This document shows, piece after piece, positions 1 through 9,908 of a DNA stretch of 64,000 nt; the stretch's first letter is position 1, and the number at the start of each line of letters is the position of its first letter. Source of the stretch: Candidatus Nanopelagicaceae bacterium (lineage in GTDB: Bacteria; Actinomycetota; Actinomycetes; Nanopelagicales; Nanopelagicaceae); contig VEQF01000004.1 in assembly GCA_018883365.1 (NCBI GenBank), positions 34,167-98,166 on the forward strand, read 5' to 3'. The position numbers were made by a program, and so were the translations under genes. The notes beneath the pieces were generated by a model that saw only the letters and a list, made by a program, of their open reading frames with translations, was not told the origin of the DNA and made no database searches.

Positions 1-792
1 TCACAGTTTGAAGTTGGTCCACTAACTTTTCACTTTTATGCGCTCTGCATAATTTTCGGAGTTCTTGCTGCGGTCCTAATTGGAAACAAACGTTATGTCG
101 CTGTTGGCGGTCAACGTGGTGTTGTAGGCGATGTAGCGGTTTTCGCAGTTCCAGCAGGCGTTATAGGCGGGCGGATCTATCACGTCATTACCTCGCCGGA
201 AAAATACTTTGGCGTTGGTGGAGATCCCATCGCAGCTATTTACATTTGGGAGGGTGGACTTGGCATCTGGGGTGCGATATCCCTTGGTTTCGTCGCCGCC
301 TATTTCGCATATAAGCGGCATCCGAAAAATCTTGATATTCCTTTTGCAAAGTTTGCCGACGCCTTGGCGCCCGGATTACTAATTGCACAGGCGATTGGTA
401 GATGGGGAAATTGGTTCAACAAAGAGTTGTTTGGTCGTCCGCTGGATACACCTTGGGCTCTTGAAATTCCTGTCGCTTACCGCCCAATCGGATATTCAAG
501 TTTTGAAACATTTCATCCAGTTTTTCTCTATGAGTCAATTTGGTGCCTTTTGGTTGCCATCTTCTTGTGGCGTAGTAGGCGAGTGCGATCTTTGCCTGCG
601 GGAGGCATCTTTGCTGCCTATGTCGCTCTCTACAGCTTAGGGAGAGGATTTATTGAGAGTGTCCGAATTGATGATGCAAATCTTTTATTCGGCATTCGAC
701 TCAACATTTTCACCAGCGTAATTCTTTTTGTGCTGGCGCTAACTTACATTTTGCGCCGCAAAAATACACAATCAGCTTCGACTCAAGGGTAG
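1..792 (+). CDS. lgt: Prolipoprotein diacylglyceryl transferase, 5' truncated by the window edge
   Basis: Membrane enzyme that moves a diacylglyceryl group from phosphatidylglycerol to the lipobox cysteine of prolipoproteins, the first step of lipoprotein maturation. The frame is open from base 1 to the TAG at 790-792, giving 263 visible residues; the family is usually about 270-320, so only a short N-terminal piece is missing. Seen: several hydrophobic segments, GGRIYHV near residue 57, and the Lgt signature GRWGNWFNKELFGRP near residues 133-147, with the conserved Arg, Asn and Glu. A late SLGRGFIE motif sits before the last membrane segment. The next gene follows after 10 bases. Identification is firm; the start lies outside the window. 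Confidence 0.95.
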   Translation, partial: SQFEVGPLTFHFYALCIIFGVLAAVLIGNKRYVAVGGQRGVVGDVAVFAVPAGVIGGRIYHVITSPEKYFGVGGDPIAAIYIWEGGLGIWGAISLGFVAAYFAYKRHPKNLDIPFAKFADALAPGLLIAQAIGRWGNWFNKELFGRPLDTPWALEIPVAYRPIGYSSFETFHPVFLYESIWCLLVAIFLWRSRRVRSLPAGGIFAAYVALYSLGRGFIESVRIDDANLLFGIRLNIFTSVILFVLALTYILRRKNTQSASTQG

Positions 793-802
793 AGTTTGAC
801 CT
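790..802 (+). promoter_or_regulatory. Putative leaderless -10 element for the VIT-family gene
   Basis: TAGAGT at 790-795 overlaps the lgt stop codon and is followed by 7 bases and then the ATG at 803. That places the expected transcription start at or next to the start codon. No Shine-Dalgarno sequence is visible. No convincing -35 was found, so this rests on the -10 and its spacing. Confidence 0.4.
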
Positions 803-1510
803 ATGGGTTTGGAAGAGATACATCTACGCAACGAAGATCATCGAACACATCGAGCTGGCTGGCTACGTGCTGCGGTTTTAGGTGTAAATGATGGTTTGGT
901 CTCCACCGCTTCGCTAATGATTGGTGTTGTCTCTGCGCAGAAAAATGATCTTGTGGTGACTGTTGGTTTGGCTGGAATCGCCGCCGGTGCGATGTCAATG
1001 GCGGTCGGTGAGTATGTTTCTGTGCGCTCGCAAAATGATATTGAAGAGTCAGATCGAAAACTGGAAATTGAACATCTAGCAATTGATCCAGAAGGTGAGT
1101 TAGAGGAACTAACTCAAATTTATCAAGCCCGCGGCCTTACAAGACAAACAGCGCAACAAGTGGCCAGAGAGCTGCATGAACATGATGCTCTTGGCGCGCA
1201 TCTTCGTGATGAATTGGGCCAGCATGAAGCGACGAAGGCTCGTCCGCTTCAGGCCGCGTTTGCCTCAGCTATGAGCTTTACCGCTGGAGGTTTGATTCCA
1301 CTGTTTGGTGCACTCGCCCCTAGCTTGGGCGGAAAAGCCCTATCAATAATTGGCATGACCCTGATTGGCCTAGTAGTGGCGGGAGTGATCAGCGCGAAAA
1401 CCGCAGGTTCAAGTATTGCCAGAACCACAGGACGAATTCTTTTCGGCGGAATTTTGGGCATGGCCATCACCGCATTGGTCGGCCAGGTCGCCCATGTTTC
1501 AGGGATCTAA
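803..1510 (+). CDS. VIT1/CCC1 family iron/manganese transporter
   Basis: Likely integral membrane transporter of the VIT (DUF125) family, which moves Fe2+ or Mn2+ across membranes. The 235 residues show the family's N-terminal layout: HRAGWLRAAVLGVNDGLVS near residues 15-33, then SMAVGEYVSVRSQND near residues 65-80, containing the Gly-Glu-Tyr and Ser residues typical of the family. A charged cytosolic stretch of about 70 residues (roughly 80-150, rich in Glu and His) may bind metal, followed by three C-terminal membrane helices. It lies 10 bases after lgt but has its own leaderless-type -10. The exact metal and direction of transport cannot be read from sequence. Confidence 0.88.
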   Translation: MGLEEIHLRNEDHRTHRAGWLRAAVLGVNDGLVSTASLMIGVVSAQKNDLVVTVGLAGIAAGAMSMAVGEYVSVRSQNDIEESDRKLEIEHLAIDPEGELEELTQIYQARGLTRQTAQQVARELHEHDALGAHLRDELGQHEATKARPLQAAFASAMSFTAGGLIPLFGALAPSLGGKALSIIGMTLIGLVVAGVISAKTAGSSIARTTGRILFGGILGMAITALVGQVAHVSGI

Positions 1511-1533
1511 AAATATTCAACTCATTTAAGTCG

Positions 1534-1558
1534 GAATAGCCTCTAGACGTCGCTATTC
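1534..1558 (+). other. Hairpin in the gltB upstream region
   Basis: GAATAGC (1534-1540) and GCTATTC (1552-1558) form a perfect 7-bp stem around an 11-base loop, between the VIT gene and gltB. No T-run follows, so it is not a clear terminator. It could be a processing site, a weak terminator or an operator for a regulator of gltBD. The rest of the 126-base gap holds an AGGGA ribosome binding site just before gltB. Confidence 0.35.
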
Positions 1559-1636
1559 GGCGGAGTTGTTGATAGATTTCGTGTTCTCGGGCCATTGCCG
1601 TCCCACTAATCTTCTAGAAAAAAGTAGGGACCAAAC

Positions 1637-4600
1637 GTGGCAATCAACTCCGCCTTTTCGGCAATCCCAGCTGCTCAGGGTTTATACAACCCGGCAAATG
1701 AGCATGATGCTTGCGGCGTTGCAATGGTGGCCACACTTAATAAAGTCGCAACTCATGAAATTGTTGCACAAGGCCTTACTGCACTTAGAAACCTAGAACA
1801 TCGTGGAGCTTCTGGTGCGGAAGTTAATAGCGGTGATGGTGCAGGAATTCTCACCAGAATTCCAGATGAGTTTTTCCGCGCCGTTGTTGGTTTTAATTTA
1901 CCTGATGCTGGCTCATACGCGGCCGGCATTGTTTTCCTACCAAAGGATTTCGCAAATAAAGCCCATCTCTCAAAACTAGCAAAAGAAGAAGGCTTAGAAA
2001 TTTTAGGTTGGCGTGATCTGCCAATCAATGCAGCGTCACTTGGCGCAACGGCGTTATCGGTAATGCCACATTTTGAACAGATATTTGTAGCCAGCGTTGA
2101 AGGTTTATCAGATCTTGATCTCGATCGCAGAGCTTTCTGTTTCCGCAAGAGAGCAGAACATGAACTTTCGATTTATTTCCCTTCGCTTTCTTCACGAACC
2201 ATTGTCTATAAAGGCATGCTCACAACCGGACAGTTGGAAGAGTTTTTTCCAGATTTATCTGATGAAAGATTCAAATCACCGCTAGCTCTTGTTCACTCGA
2301 GATTTTCGACAAATACTTTTCCATCATGGCCGCTAGCTCATCCATATAGATTTATTGCTCACAATGGCGAAATCAATACCGTTAAAGGCAATCGAAATTG
2401 GATGGCAGCTCGCGAAGCGCTTTTAGAAAGCGATTTGATTCCAGGCGACATCAAGCGTCTATTTCCAATCGTGGATCCAGCGGGCAGTGATTCAGCCTCA
2501 TTTGATGAAGTTCTAGAGCTGCTTTACTTAGGTGGCAGAACTTTGCCGCATTCGATTTTGATGATGATTCCGGAAGCATGGGAAAACCACGAAACCATGC
2601 CAGCTGAGCTTCGTGATTTTTACCGATTCCATGCCTCTTTGATGGAACCTTGGGATGGTCCAGCATGTGTGACCTTTACTGATGGAAACCAAATTGGCGC
2701 GGTGTTGGATAGAAATGGTTTACGCCCATCACGATTTTGGGTAACTGATGATGGATTGGTGATTCTGGCGAGTGAAGTTGGCGTGCTAGATGTTCCGCAA
2801 GAAAAAGTAGTTCGCAAAGGAAGATTGCAGCCGGGTCGTATGTTTTTGGTTGATATCGCTGCAGGAAAAATTATTGAAGATGAAGAGATAAAAAGTTCGT
2901 TGGCGCAAAGCGCTCCATACGGGGAGTGGTTGCATGCTGGAATTATCAGACTTTCAGATCTGCCTGCGCGTGAGCACATCATTTATCCGCACTCATCAGT
3001 ATTGCGCAGACAGCGCGCTTTTGGTTATACGGAAGAAGAGTTGCGAGTAATTATCTCGCCAATGGCAAAATCTGGAATCGAACCAATTGGTTCTATGGGC
3101 ACAGATACTCCAATCGCCGCTTTATCTGAAAAATCAAGATTGCTTTTTGATTACTTCTCCCAGCTTTTCGCACAGGTTACTAACCCTCCGTTGGATGCTA
3201 TCCGCGAAGAATTAGTTACCTCTCTTGGTGGATCCATTGGACCGGAACACAATCTGCTCGATCCGGGTCCAGCATCTTGCCGTCAGATTTCACTTGCTTT
3301 CCCAGTAATTGATAATGATGAGCTAGCAAAGATCATCCACGTCAACGAAGAGAATAATCATCCTGGTCTTACCGCACATGTAGTGCGAGGCCTATTCCCG
3401 ATTGCTGACGGCGGCGAAGGACTACGGGATCGAATTGAGGAAATTCGAGCTGAAGTATCTGAAGCCATAAAGAATGGTGCGCGCATCATCGTGCTTTCAG
3501 ATCGAGATGGAGATGCGGAAAACGCTCCAATTCCATCCTTGCTTCTAACCTCAGCGGTTCATCACCATTTAATTAGAGAGAAAACCCGCACCAAGGTTGG
3601 CTTGGTAGTTGAGACCGGCGAGGTACGGGAAGTTCACCACGTCGCATTGTTGATTGGTTATGGAGCTGCTGCGGTAAACCCTTATCTAGCAATGGAAACT
3701 GCTGAAGATTTAGTTTTGCAGGGTGTAATTACGGGAATCACTCCGGAAAAAGCGGTAAAGAACTTAATCAAATCCCTGGGCAAGGGAGTCCTGAAGGTTA
3801 TGTCCAAGATGGGTATTTCAACCATCGCCTCTTACACCGGTGCACAAGTATTTGAAGCTATTGGTTTATCGCAAGCTGTGATCGATGAGTACTTCACTGG
3901 TACAACATCAAGATTGGGTGGCGTTGATCTTTCGGTAATTGCAGAAGAAACAATCGCACGACACCACATCGCATATCCACCTGGAGGAGAGGTTCCTGGC
4001 TCCAAGAGACTTCCTATTGGTGGCGAATACCAATGGAGACGCGAAGGCGAACCGCATTTATTTGATCCAGAGACTGTATTCACATTGCAACACTCAACTC
4101 GAGCAAAGCGATATGACGTTTTTAAGCGATACACCACCAAGATTGATAATCAAGCCAAGTCATTGATGACTTTGCGAGGTCTGTTTACCTTTAAAGAAGG
4201 AATGCGCAAGCCAATTCCAATTCAAGAGGTCGAACCAGTTTCGGAGATTGTTAAGAGATTCTCAACGGGTGCGATGTCATACGGCTCAATCTCACAAGAA
4301 GCTCACGAAACTTTGGCTGTCGCCATGAATCGCTTGGGAGCAAAATCAAACACTGGCGAAGGCGGCGAAGATCCTGCACGTTTCAAGGCAGAGCCAAATG
4401 GTGATTCAAAGCGTTCTGCAATAAAGCAGGTTGCCTCTGGACGTTTCGGCGTCACTAGTGAATACCTAGTTAATGCTGATGACATTCAAATCAAAATGGC
4501 ACAGGGAGCAAAACCTGGTGAGGGTGGACAGCTTCCAGGAAACAAGGTTTATCCATGGATTGCAAAGGTTCGTCACTCAACTCCAGGCGTGGGATTAATT

Positions 4601-6166
4601 TCACCACCACCGCACCATGACATTTACTCAATTGAAGATTTAGCTCAGTTGATTCATGATTTAAAGAATGCAAATAAAGATGCGCGCATTCACGTGAAAT
4701 TAGTTGCTGAAGTTGGAGTTGGAACCGTGGCTGCGGGCGTAAGCAAAGCTCACGCTGATGTGGTTTTAATTTCCGGCCATGATGGCGGAACAGGTGCTTC
4801 ACCACTAACTTCGCTTAAGCACGCCGGCGCACCATGGGAATTAGGTTTGGCGGAAACACAACAAACCCTTTTGTTAAATGGTTTACGTGATCGTATTGTC
4901 GTTCAAACTGATGGGCAGATGAAGACCGGTCGTGATGTGATCATTGCAGCCCTGTTGGGCGCAGAAGAGTTTGGTTTTGCGACTGCACCATTGGTTGTTT
5001 CCGGCTGTGTAATGATGAGAGTTTGTCATCTAGATACCTGTCCGGTTGGAGTTGCCACACAAAACCCAGAGCTTCGTAAGAGATTCACTGGAAAGCCAGA
5101 GTTTGTCGAAACCTTCTTCGAGTACATCGCTGAAGAGGTCCGTGAATGGTTAGCCAAACTTGGATTTAAGACTTTGGATGAGGCAATCGGTCAAGTTGAG
5201 TTGCTAGATACTGGCGCTGCTGTTGATCATTGGAAAGCAAGCGGTCTTGATCTATCGCCAATTCTGGCTCTGCCTTCTGTGGCTAATGAAGCTGCTCGCA
5301 AGAACACAACTAAGCAGGATCATGGATTGGCCGCGGCGCTAGATAATGAATTGATTTCATTGGCAAAGCCAGCACTTGAAAAAGGGGAAGCGATAAAGCT
5401 TTCACTTGAAATCAGAAACCGAAATCGCACAGTTGGAACAATGTTGGGATCTGAAATTACAAAACGTTTTGGTGGCGCGGGGCTTCCAGATGACACTATT
5501 GACATAACTTTCCATGGCTCAGCCGGCCAATCATTAGGTGCCTTCATTCCTAAAGGCTTGACCTTGAGGCTATACGGCGACACAAATGATTATCTGGGCA
5601 AAGGGTTATCTGGCGGTCGTTTGATTGTCAGACCAGATGAACGCGCTACATTCCCATCAGAAAAAAATGTAATTGCGGGCAACGTGATTGGTTACGGAGC
5701 CACAACCGGCGAGATTTTTGTGCGCGGAAAGGTTGGTGAACGTTTCTGCGTTCGCAACTCTGGCGCAACAGCGATAGTTGAAGGTGTTGGTGATCACGCA
5801 CTGGAGTACATGACCGGTGGAAAAGTGGTAATTCTTGGAGAAACTGGAAGAAATCTGGCTGCTGGAATGTCTGGCGGAAGAGCGTTCGTCCTTGATCTCA
5901 ATCCAAGTCTTGTTAATAAAGAGATGGTAGATGTTTTGAAAGTTCCGGCTGAACAAGCAACAAGATTGCATGGGCTGGTTTCAAAGTTCTATGCAGAAAC
6001 TGGATCTGAAGTAGCTCACAAACTCTTGCAGGATTGGAATGAAGGATTGCAAAGGTTCTCAATGGTCATGCCAAGAGATTACGCACGCGTACTTGATGTA
6101 ATTGAAAGAGCAGAAAAATCTGGAAAATCTGCAGAGCAAGCAATCATGGAGGTGCTAAATGGCTGA
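1637..6166 (+). CDS. gltB: Glutamate synthase (GOGAT) large subunit
   Basis: Large subunit of NADPH-dependent glutamate synthase: it takes the amide of glutamine and reductively transfers it to 2-oxoglutarate, giving glutamate. 1509 residues, normal for the family. The start is GTG with AGGGA 7 bases upstream. A short propeptide precedes Cys26 ([11 protein letters not shown]), which is the expected N-terminal nucleophile after cleavage. Then come the class II amidotransferase domain, a central domain, the FMN-binding synthase domain, the 3Fe-4S cysteines (C-x5-C-x4-C near residues 1124-1135) and the C-terminal beta-helix domain with GGR-type repeats. It overlaps gltD by 8 bases, so the subunits are probably translationally coupled. 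Confidence 0.98.
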   Translation: MAINSAFSAIPAAQGLYNPANEHDACGVAMVATLNKVATHEIVAQGLTALRNLEHRGASGAEVNSGDGAGILTRIPDEFFRAVVGFNLPDAGSYAAGIVFLPKDFANKAHLSKLAKEEGLEILGWRDLPINAASLGATALSVMPHFEQIFVASVEGLSDLDLDRRAFCFRKRAEHELSIYFPSLSSRTIVYKGMLTTGQLEEFFPDLSDERFKSPLALVHSRFSTNTFPSWPLAHPYRFIAHNGEINTVKGNRNWMAAREALLESDLIPGDIKRLFPIVDPAGSDSASFDEVLELLYLGGRTLPHSILMMIPEAWENHETMPAELRDFYRFHASLMEPWDGPACVTFTDGNQIGAVLDRNGLRPSRFWVTDDGLVILASEVGVLDVPQEKVVRKGRLQPGRMFLVDIAAGKIIEDEEIKSSLAQSAPYGEWLHAGIIRLSDLPAREHIIYPHSSVLRRQRAFGYTEEELRVIISPMAKSGIEPIGSMGTDTPIAALSEKSRLLFDYFSQLFAQVTNPPLDAIREELVTSLGGSIGPEHNLLDPGPASCRQISLAFPVIDNDELAKIIHVNEENNHPGLTAHVVRGLFPIADGGEGLRDRIEEIRAEVSEAIKNGARIIVLSDRDGDAENAPIPSLLLTSAVHHHLIREKTRTKVGLVVETGEVREVHHVALLIGYGAAAVNPYLAMETAEDLVLQGVITGITPEKAVKNLIKSLGKGVLKVMSKMGISTIASYTGAQVFEAIGLSQAVIDEYFTGTTSRLGGVDLSVIAEETIARHHIAYPPGGEVPGSKRLPIGGEYQWRREGEPHLFDPETVFTLQHSTRAKRYDVFKRYTTKIDNQAKSLMTLRGLFTFKEGMRKPIPIQEVEPVSEIVKRFSTGAMSYGSISQEAHETLAVAMNRLGAKSNTGEGGEDPARFKAEPNGDSKRSAIKQVASGRFGVTSEYLVNADDIQIKMAQGAKPGEGGQLPGNKVYPWIAKVRHSTPGVGLISPPPHHDIYSIEDLAQLIHDLKNANKDARIHVKLVAEVGVGTVAAGVSKAHADVVLISGHDGGTGASPLTSLKHAGAPWELGLAETQQTLLLNGLRDRIVVQTDGQMKTGRDVIIAALLGAEEFGFATAPLVVSGCVMMRVCHLDTCPVGVATQNPELRKRFTGKPEFVETFFEYIAEEVREWLAKLGFKTLDEAIGQVELLDTGAAVDHWKASGLDLSPILALPSVANEAARKNTTKQDHGLAAALDNELISLAKPALEKGEAIKLSLEIRNRNRTVGTMLGSEITKRFGGAGLPDDTIDITFHGSAGQSLGAFIPKGLTLRLYGDTNDYLGKGLSGGRLIVRPDERATFPSEKNVIAGNVIGYGATTGEIFVRGKVGERFCVRNSGATAIVEGVGDHALEYMTGGKVVILGETGRNLAAGMSGGRAFVLDLNPSLVNKEMVDVLKVPAEQATRLHGLVSKFYAETGSEVAHKLLQDWNEGLQRFSMVMPRDYARVLDVIERAEKSGKSAEQAIMEVLNG

Positions 6167-7616
6167 TCCAAGAGGATTTCTCAATACCGGAAGAGAGACT
6201 CCAAAACGTCGCCCAGTTGATGTGCGTATCCGTGATTGGAAAGAGGTTTATGAGGAGCAGGAGTTTGGTGCGCTTCAAAAGCAGGCTAGCCGCTGCATGG
6301 ATTGCGGAATTCCTTTCTGCCACCAAGGCTGCCCGCTCGGAAACCTAATTCCTGAGTGGAATGATTTAATTTGGCGCAACGAGAAAAGCGATGCAATCGA
6401 TCGTTTGCACGCGACAAATAACTTTCCCGAATTCACAGGTCGCCTTTGCCCAGCTCCATGTGAAACCTCTTGCGTCTTAGGAATTAATCAAGATCCAGTA
6501 ACCATAAAGCAGATTGAGCTTCGGACCATTGAAGAAGCTTTCAACTCTGGAAATGTGAAACCGCTGCAACCAGACCGCATGACCGGAAAAACTGTTGCTG
6601 TGATTGGTTCTGGACCTGCTGGATTAGCTGCTGCACAACAGCTCACTCGCGCAGGGCATACCGTCGTGGTTTATGAAAGAGCGCCAAAGATTGGCGGGCT
6701 TCTTCGTTATGGAATTCCAGAGTTCAAAATGGAGAAAGCTGTACTCGATCGTCGCTTGAATCAAATGCAGCGAGAAGGAACTAGATTCCGCGCGGGAGTT
6801 AATATCGGAACAGATATTTCCGCCCGAGATTTAAGAAATCGCTATGACGCGATAGTTCTGGCCGTCGGTGCAACTCAATGGCGTGATTTAGATATTCCAG
6901 GTAGAGCTCTTAGCGGAGTTCATCAAGCGATGGAGTATTTACCTTGGGGCAATAAGCAAGCACTAAATGAGTTAACAGAGAACCCGCCAATTAATGCCCA
7001 TGGCAAGCATGTAATTATTTTGGGTGGAGGCGATACCGGTGCTGACTGCTTGGGCACCGCTGTGAGACAAGGTGCTGCAAGTATCACCCAAATTGAAATT
7101 ATGCCTCGACCAACGGAGGAAAGACCAAGTACTCAACCTTGGCCAACATATCCGATGGTTTATCGAGTCAGTAGCGCTCATGAAGAATCAGGGGAGAGGT
7201 TGTATTCAATCTCTACCGAGGAGTTCATAGGCGATGAATCTGGAAAATTAAAAGCTTTGAAAATTGTTGAAACAAAGCTGGTTGATGGAAAATTTGAAAA
7301 AGTTCCTGGCTCCGAACGTGAATTAAAAGCTGATTTGGTATTTCTAGCCATGGGCTTCACTGGCGTGGAGAAAAATGAGTTGGTTTCTGGATTAGGTCTG
7401 GAACTCGATCAACGCGGCAACATCGCTAGAGACGCAAATTACCAAACCAATGTTGAAGATGTCTTCGTATGTGGCGACGCCGGCAGAGGACAATCATTAA
7501 TCGTTTGGGCCATCGCAGAAGGTCGAAGCGCTGCAGCCGCAGTTGATCGCCAATTGATGGGTCAAACCCAATTACCTGCTCCAATCGAACCAACTGCACG
7601 TCCATTAACCGTTTGA
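6159..7616 (+). CDS. gltD: Glutamate synthase small subunit, NADPH/FAD-dependent
   Basis: Small subunit of GOGAT, passing electrons from NADPH through FAD and Fe-S centres to GltB. The 485 residues begin with the N-terminal Fe-S region: Cys46, Cys49, Cys54 and Cys58 ([16 protein letters not shown]), with a second cysteine set near residues 98-106. The FAD-binding [10 protein letters not shown] motif lies near residue 151 and the NADPH-binding [11 protein letters not shown] motif near residue 290. A C-terminal [14 protein letters not shown] segment closes the FAD site. The ATG lies inside the end of gltB, and the gene is followed by a 55-base gap holding the pyk promoter. Confident assignment. 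Confidence 0.98.
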   Translation: MADPRGFLNTGRETPKRRPVDVRIRDWKEVYEEQEFGALQKQASRCMDCGIPFCHQGCPLGNLIPEWNDLIWRNEKSDAIDRLHATNNFPEFTGRLCPAPCETSCVLGINQDPVTIKQIELRTIEEAFNSGNVKPLQPDRMTGKTVAVIGSGPAGLAAAQQLTRAGHTVVVYERAPKIGGLLRYGIPEFKMEKAVLDRRLNQMQREGTRFRAGVNIGTDISARDLRNRYDAIVLAVGATQWRDLDIPGRALSGVHQAMEYLPWGNKQALNELTENPPINAHGKHVIILGGGDTGADCLGTAVRQGAASITQIEIMPRPTEERPSTQPWPTYPMVYRVSSAHEESGERLYSISTEEFIGDESGKLKALKIVETKLVDGKFEKVPGSERELKADLVFLAMGFTGVEKNELVSGLGLELDQRGNIARDANYQTNVEDVFVCGDAGRGQSLIVWAIAEGRSAAAAVDRQLMGQTQLPAPIEPTARPLTV

Positions 7617-7659
7617 TTCAAATCAACTTTTGAGATTTCGGTATCAGAGAGAAATGGAA

Positions 7660-7671
7660 TAAAATAGAAAA
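7660..7671 (+). promoter_or_regulatory. Putative leaderless promoter -10 of pyk
   Basis: TAAAAT at 7660-7665 is followed by 6 bases and the pyk ATG at 7672, so transcription should begin at or within a base or two of the start codon. A weak -35 candidate, TTCGGT at 7637-7642, lies 17 bases upstream of the hexamer. No Shine-Dalgarno sequence precedes the ATG. Confidence 0.55.
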
Positions 7672-9111
7672 ATGCGCCGCGCCAAAATAGTTTGCACGAT
7701 GGGTCCTGCAGTCGAAAGCCCAGAGAAAGCCGCTGCGCTCATAGCCGCGGGAATGAATGTGGCTCGCCTCAACCTCTCTCACGGTGGTTACGATGAACAC
7801 CAAAATCGACTCAATCTAATCCGACAAGCTGCGGCAGATGCCGGTAAGCCAGTCGCAATTCTGGTCGATCTTCAAGGTCCGAAAATCCGCTTAGGTCGCT
7901 TTGAAAATGGCCCTCATGATTTGTCACGTGGCGATATTTTCACCATCACAACAGAGGAAATTTCTGGCACCAAAGAAAGAGTTGGAACCACTTATAAAGG
8001 ACTTCCAGGGGACTGTAAGGCTGGAGATCGGATTTTGATTGATGACGGAAAAGTTACCGTCGAAGTAATTGAAGTAAAAGGAAATGATGTAATCACCAAA
8101 GTTATTGAGCCAGGCCCGGTTTCTAATAACAAAGGAATTAACCTTCCTGGAGTTGCGGTCTCAGTTCCCGCTATGTCTGACAAAGATAAAGATGATCTTC
8201 GTTGGGGATTAAAAGCCGGCGCAGATTTCATCGCATTGTCCTTTGTGCGTTCAGCTAAAGATATTGATGATGTTCATGCGATTATGGATGAAGTTGGCGT
8301 GCGACTTCCAGTCATTGCGAAAATTGAAAAGCCGCAAGCGGTAGAAAATCTTGAAGAGATTGTTGCTGCTTTCGATGGAATCATGGTGGCTCGCGGCGAT
8401 CTCGGAGTTGAAATGCCAATCGAAGACATTCCATTGGTACAAAAGCGTTGCGTGACTTTAGCTCGTGAAATGGCAAAGCCGGTTATCGTTGCAACGCAAA
8501 TGCTTGATTCGATGATTACTAATTCACGCCCAACCCGTGCTGAAGCCACTGATTGTGCAAATGCGGTTTTAGATGGCGCAGATGCCCTGATGCTCTCTGG
8601 TGAAACTAGCGTTGGAACATTTGCCATCGAAGCGGTTCAAACTATGGCGCGCATTATTGAAAAGACCGAACAAGAAGCCCTTCATCTAATTCCAGCCTTG
8701 CAACACAATCCACGTACAAAAGGCGGAGCGATCACCAAAGCTGCAACTGAAGTGGGATCTACTGTTGGCGCGAAATATCTTGCAGCGTTTACGAAATCTG
8801 GAGATTCCGCCCGACGAATGTCGCGTTTGCGCAGCTCCATTCCAATCTTGGCCTTAACTCCTGATGCCGCAACCTTTAACCAAATGTCCCTTTCATGGGG
8901 AGTGGAACCTATTTTGACCCCATTAGTCACAACAACTGATGAGATGGTTAAGCAGGTAGATGCGATGGTTTTAGAGTCACAACGCGCTTCAAAGGGCGAG
9001 TTAATACTTATTGTTGCGGGGTCACCTCCAGGAATTCCAGGCTCGACTAATGCGATGCGGGTGCATCAAGTTGGCGATGCTGTAGGTGGTGTGGCTCCGG
9101 CATATCGCTAG
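7672..9111 (+). CDS. pyk: Pyruvate kinase
   Basis: Converts phosphoenolpyruvate and ADP to pyruvate and ATP, the last step of glycolysis. The 479 residues match the usual bacterial length. Seen: N-terminal MRRAKIVCTMGPA, the substrate loop RLNLSHGGYDEH with its conserved Asn-Ser-His, the catalytic region IAKIEKPQAVENLEEI with its Lys, the Mg2+/substrate motif VARGDLGVEMP, and the ATQMLDSMI and MLSGETSVG motifs, then a C-terminal allosteric domain. The start follows directly from an apparent leaderless promoter. The stop codon overlaps a possible -10 of the downstream tRNA. The regulator specificity cannot be predicted. Confidence 0.98.
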   Translation: MRRAKIVCTMGPAVESPEKAAALIAAGMNVARLNLSHGGYDEHQNRLNLIRQAAADAGKPVAILVDLQGPKIRLGRFENGPHDLSRGDIFTITTEEISGTKERVGTTYKGLPGDCKAGDRILIDDGKVTVEVIEVKGNDVITKVIEPGPVSNNKGINLPGVAVSVPAMSDKDKDDLRWGLKAGADFIALSFVRSAKDIDDVHAIMDEVGVRLPVIAKIEKPQAVENLEEIVAAFDGIMVARGDLGVEMPIEDIPLVQKRCVTLAREMAKPVIVATQMLDSMITNSRPTRAEATDCANAVLDGADALMLSGETSVGTFAIEAVQTMARIIEKTEQEALHLIPALQHNPRTKGGAITKAATEVGSTVGAKYLAAFTKSGDSARRMSRLRSSIPILALTPDAATFNQMSLSWGVEPILTPLVTTTDEMVKQVDAMVLESQRASKGELILIVAGSPPGIPGSTNAMRVHQVGDAVGGVAPAYR

Positions 9112-9114
9112 AAT
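9109..9114 (+). promoter_or_regulatory. Possible -10 for the tRNA/pdtaR transcript
   Basis: TAGAAT overlaps the TAG stop of pyk and lies 25 bases before the mature tRNA 5' end. No good -35 was found at 16-18 bases, so read-through from pyk remains possible. Confidence 0.3.
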
Positions 9115-9138
9115 TGGCACGAACACTTTCTCGCTCCG

Positions 9139-9211
9139 GCCTCGGTACTCCAACGGTAGAGAGGGCAGTCTCAAACACTGCATAGTGTCGGTTCAAATCC
9201 GACTCGAGGCA
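9139..9211 (+). tRNA. tRNA with anticodon CAA and a short variable loop (decodes UUG, nominally Leu)
   Basis: A 73-base cloverleaf can be drawn by hand. The acceptor stem is GCCTCGG/TCGAGGC with one G-T pair. The D arm is 9148-9163 with GG in the loop. The anticodon stem is GCAGT/ACTGC around the loop CTCAAAC, with anticodon CAA at 9172-9174, U33 and A37. The variable loop is 5 bases (9182-9186), the T stem is GTCGG/CCGAC with loop TTCAAAT, and the discriminator is A. CCA is not encoded. Normal leucine tRNAs have a long variable arm and about 85 bases, so the CAA anticodon on a class I body is unusual. The charged amino acid is therefore uncertain. Confidence 0.8.
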
Positions 9212-9212
9212 C

Positions 9213-9806
9213 ATGACAACCGAATCTTCGGCAAAGTACAGAATCTTGGTCGCCGAAGATGAAACCTTAATCCGCATGGATCTTGTTGAGATGTTGCAAG
9301 ATGCTGGTTATGAAGTTGTGGCGCAAGCAAGCAATGGTCAAGAAGCAATTGATTTTGCAAATGAACATAAACCAGACCTGGCCATTCTCGATGTAAAAAT
9401 GCCGGTACTCGATGGAATCTCAGCAGCCGAGAAAATTATTTCCGTTTCTCCCGTACTTATGCTGACCGCTTTTAGTCAAAAAGATTTAATTGATCGTGCT
9501 AACGATGCCGGCGCTATGGCTTATGTCGTAAAGCCATTCACAATTAATGATCTGCTTCCAGCAATCGAGATCTCAATCAGTAGACATCGGCAGATGAAAT
9601 CTCTTGAGGCTGAAGTTGCCGATCTCTACGATCGTCTGGAAACCCGGAAGGTGATAGATCGCGCCAAGGGGATTTTGATGAAGGCGTTAAATCTCTCTGA
9701 GCCGGAAGCTTTCTCCTGGATTCAAAGAGCGGCTATGGACCGAAGAATTACGATGAAAGAGGTCGCTGAGGCGGTTATAAACCCCTCCACCACGCTTGAT
9801 AAATAG
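9213..9806 (+). CDS. pdtaR: ANTAR-domain response regulator, PdtaR type
   Basis: Two-component response regulator whose output domain binds RNA and acts as a transcription antiterminator in known ANTAR proteins. The 197 residues comprise a receiver domain (about 8-125) with acidic residues AEDE at 14-17, the likely phosphorylated Asp60 in AILDVKMP, and the switch lysine in YVVKPF, then a coiled linker and an ANTAR domain (about 133-192) with RKVIDRAKGILMKALNLSEP. It sits just before the liv genes and upstream of polA-rpsA-coaE, as in other actinobacteria. The ATG begins two bases after the tRNA discriminator base, with no ribosome binding site possible outside the tRNA. No partner kinase is in the window. 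Confidence 0.93.
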   Translation: MTTESSAKYRILVAEDETLIRMDLVEMLQDAGYEVVAQASNGQEAIDFANEHKPDLAILDVKMPVLDGISAAEKIISVSPVLMLTAFSQKDLIDRANDAGAMAYVVKPFTINDLLPAIEISISRHRQMKSLEAEVADLYDRLETRKVIDRAKGILMKALNLSEPEAFSWIQRAAMDRRITMKEVAEAVINPSTTLDK

Positions 9807-9859
9807 AGATTAAACATCTCATATATTGAAACTCTATTTCCGTGTTAGAAAATTTAGTT

Positions 9860-9887
9860 TAAGATTCAACTATCTCAATGCCGAGAT
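9860..9887 (+). promoter_or_regulatory. Possible livJ1 promoter -10 and 5' hairpin
   Basis: TAAGAT at 9860-9865 is a plausible -10 in the A/T-rich 102-base gap before livJ1. The predicted transcript would start about 9872, where ATCTC (9872-9876) and GAGAT (9883-9887) form a 5-bp hairpin followed by TTTT. A hairpin at the very 5' end might stabilise the mRNA. A ribosome binding site AAAGG lies five bases before the livJ1 ATG. Confidence 0.35.
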
Positions 9888-9908
9888 TTTTCAATTCGAA
9901 AGGCAAAA

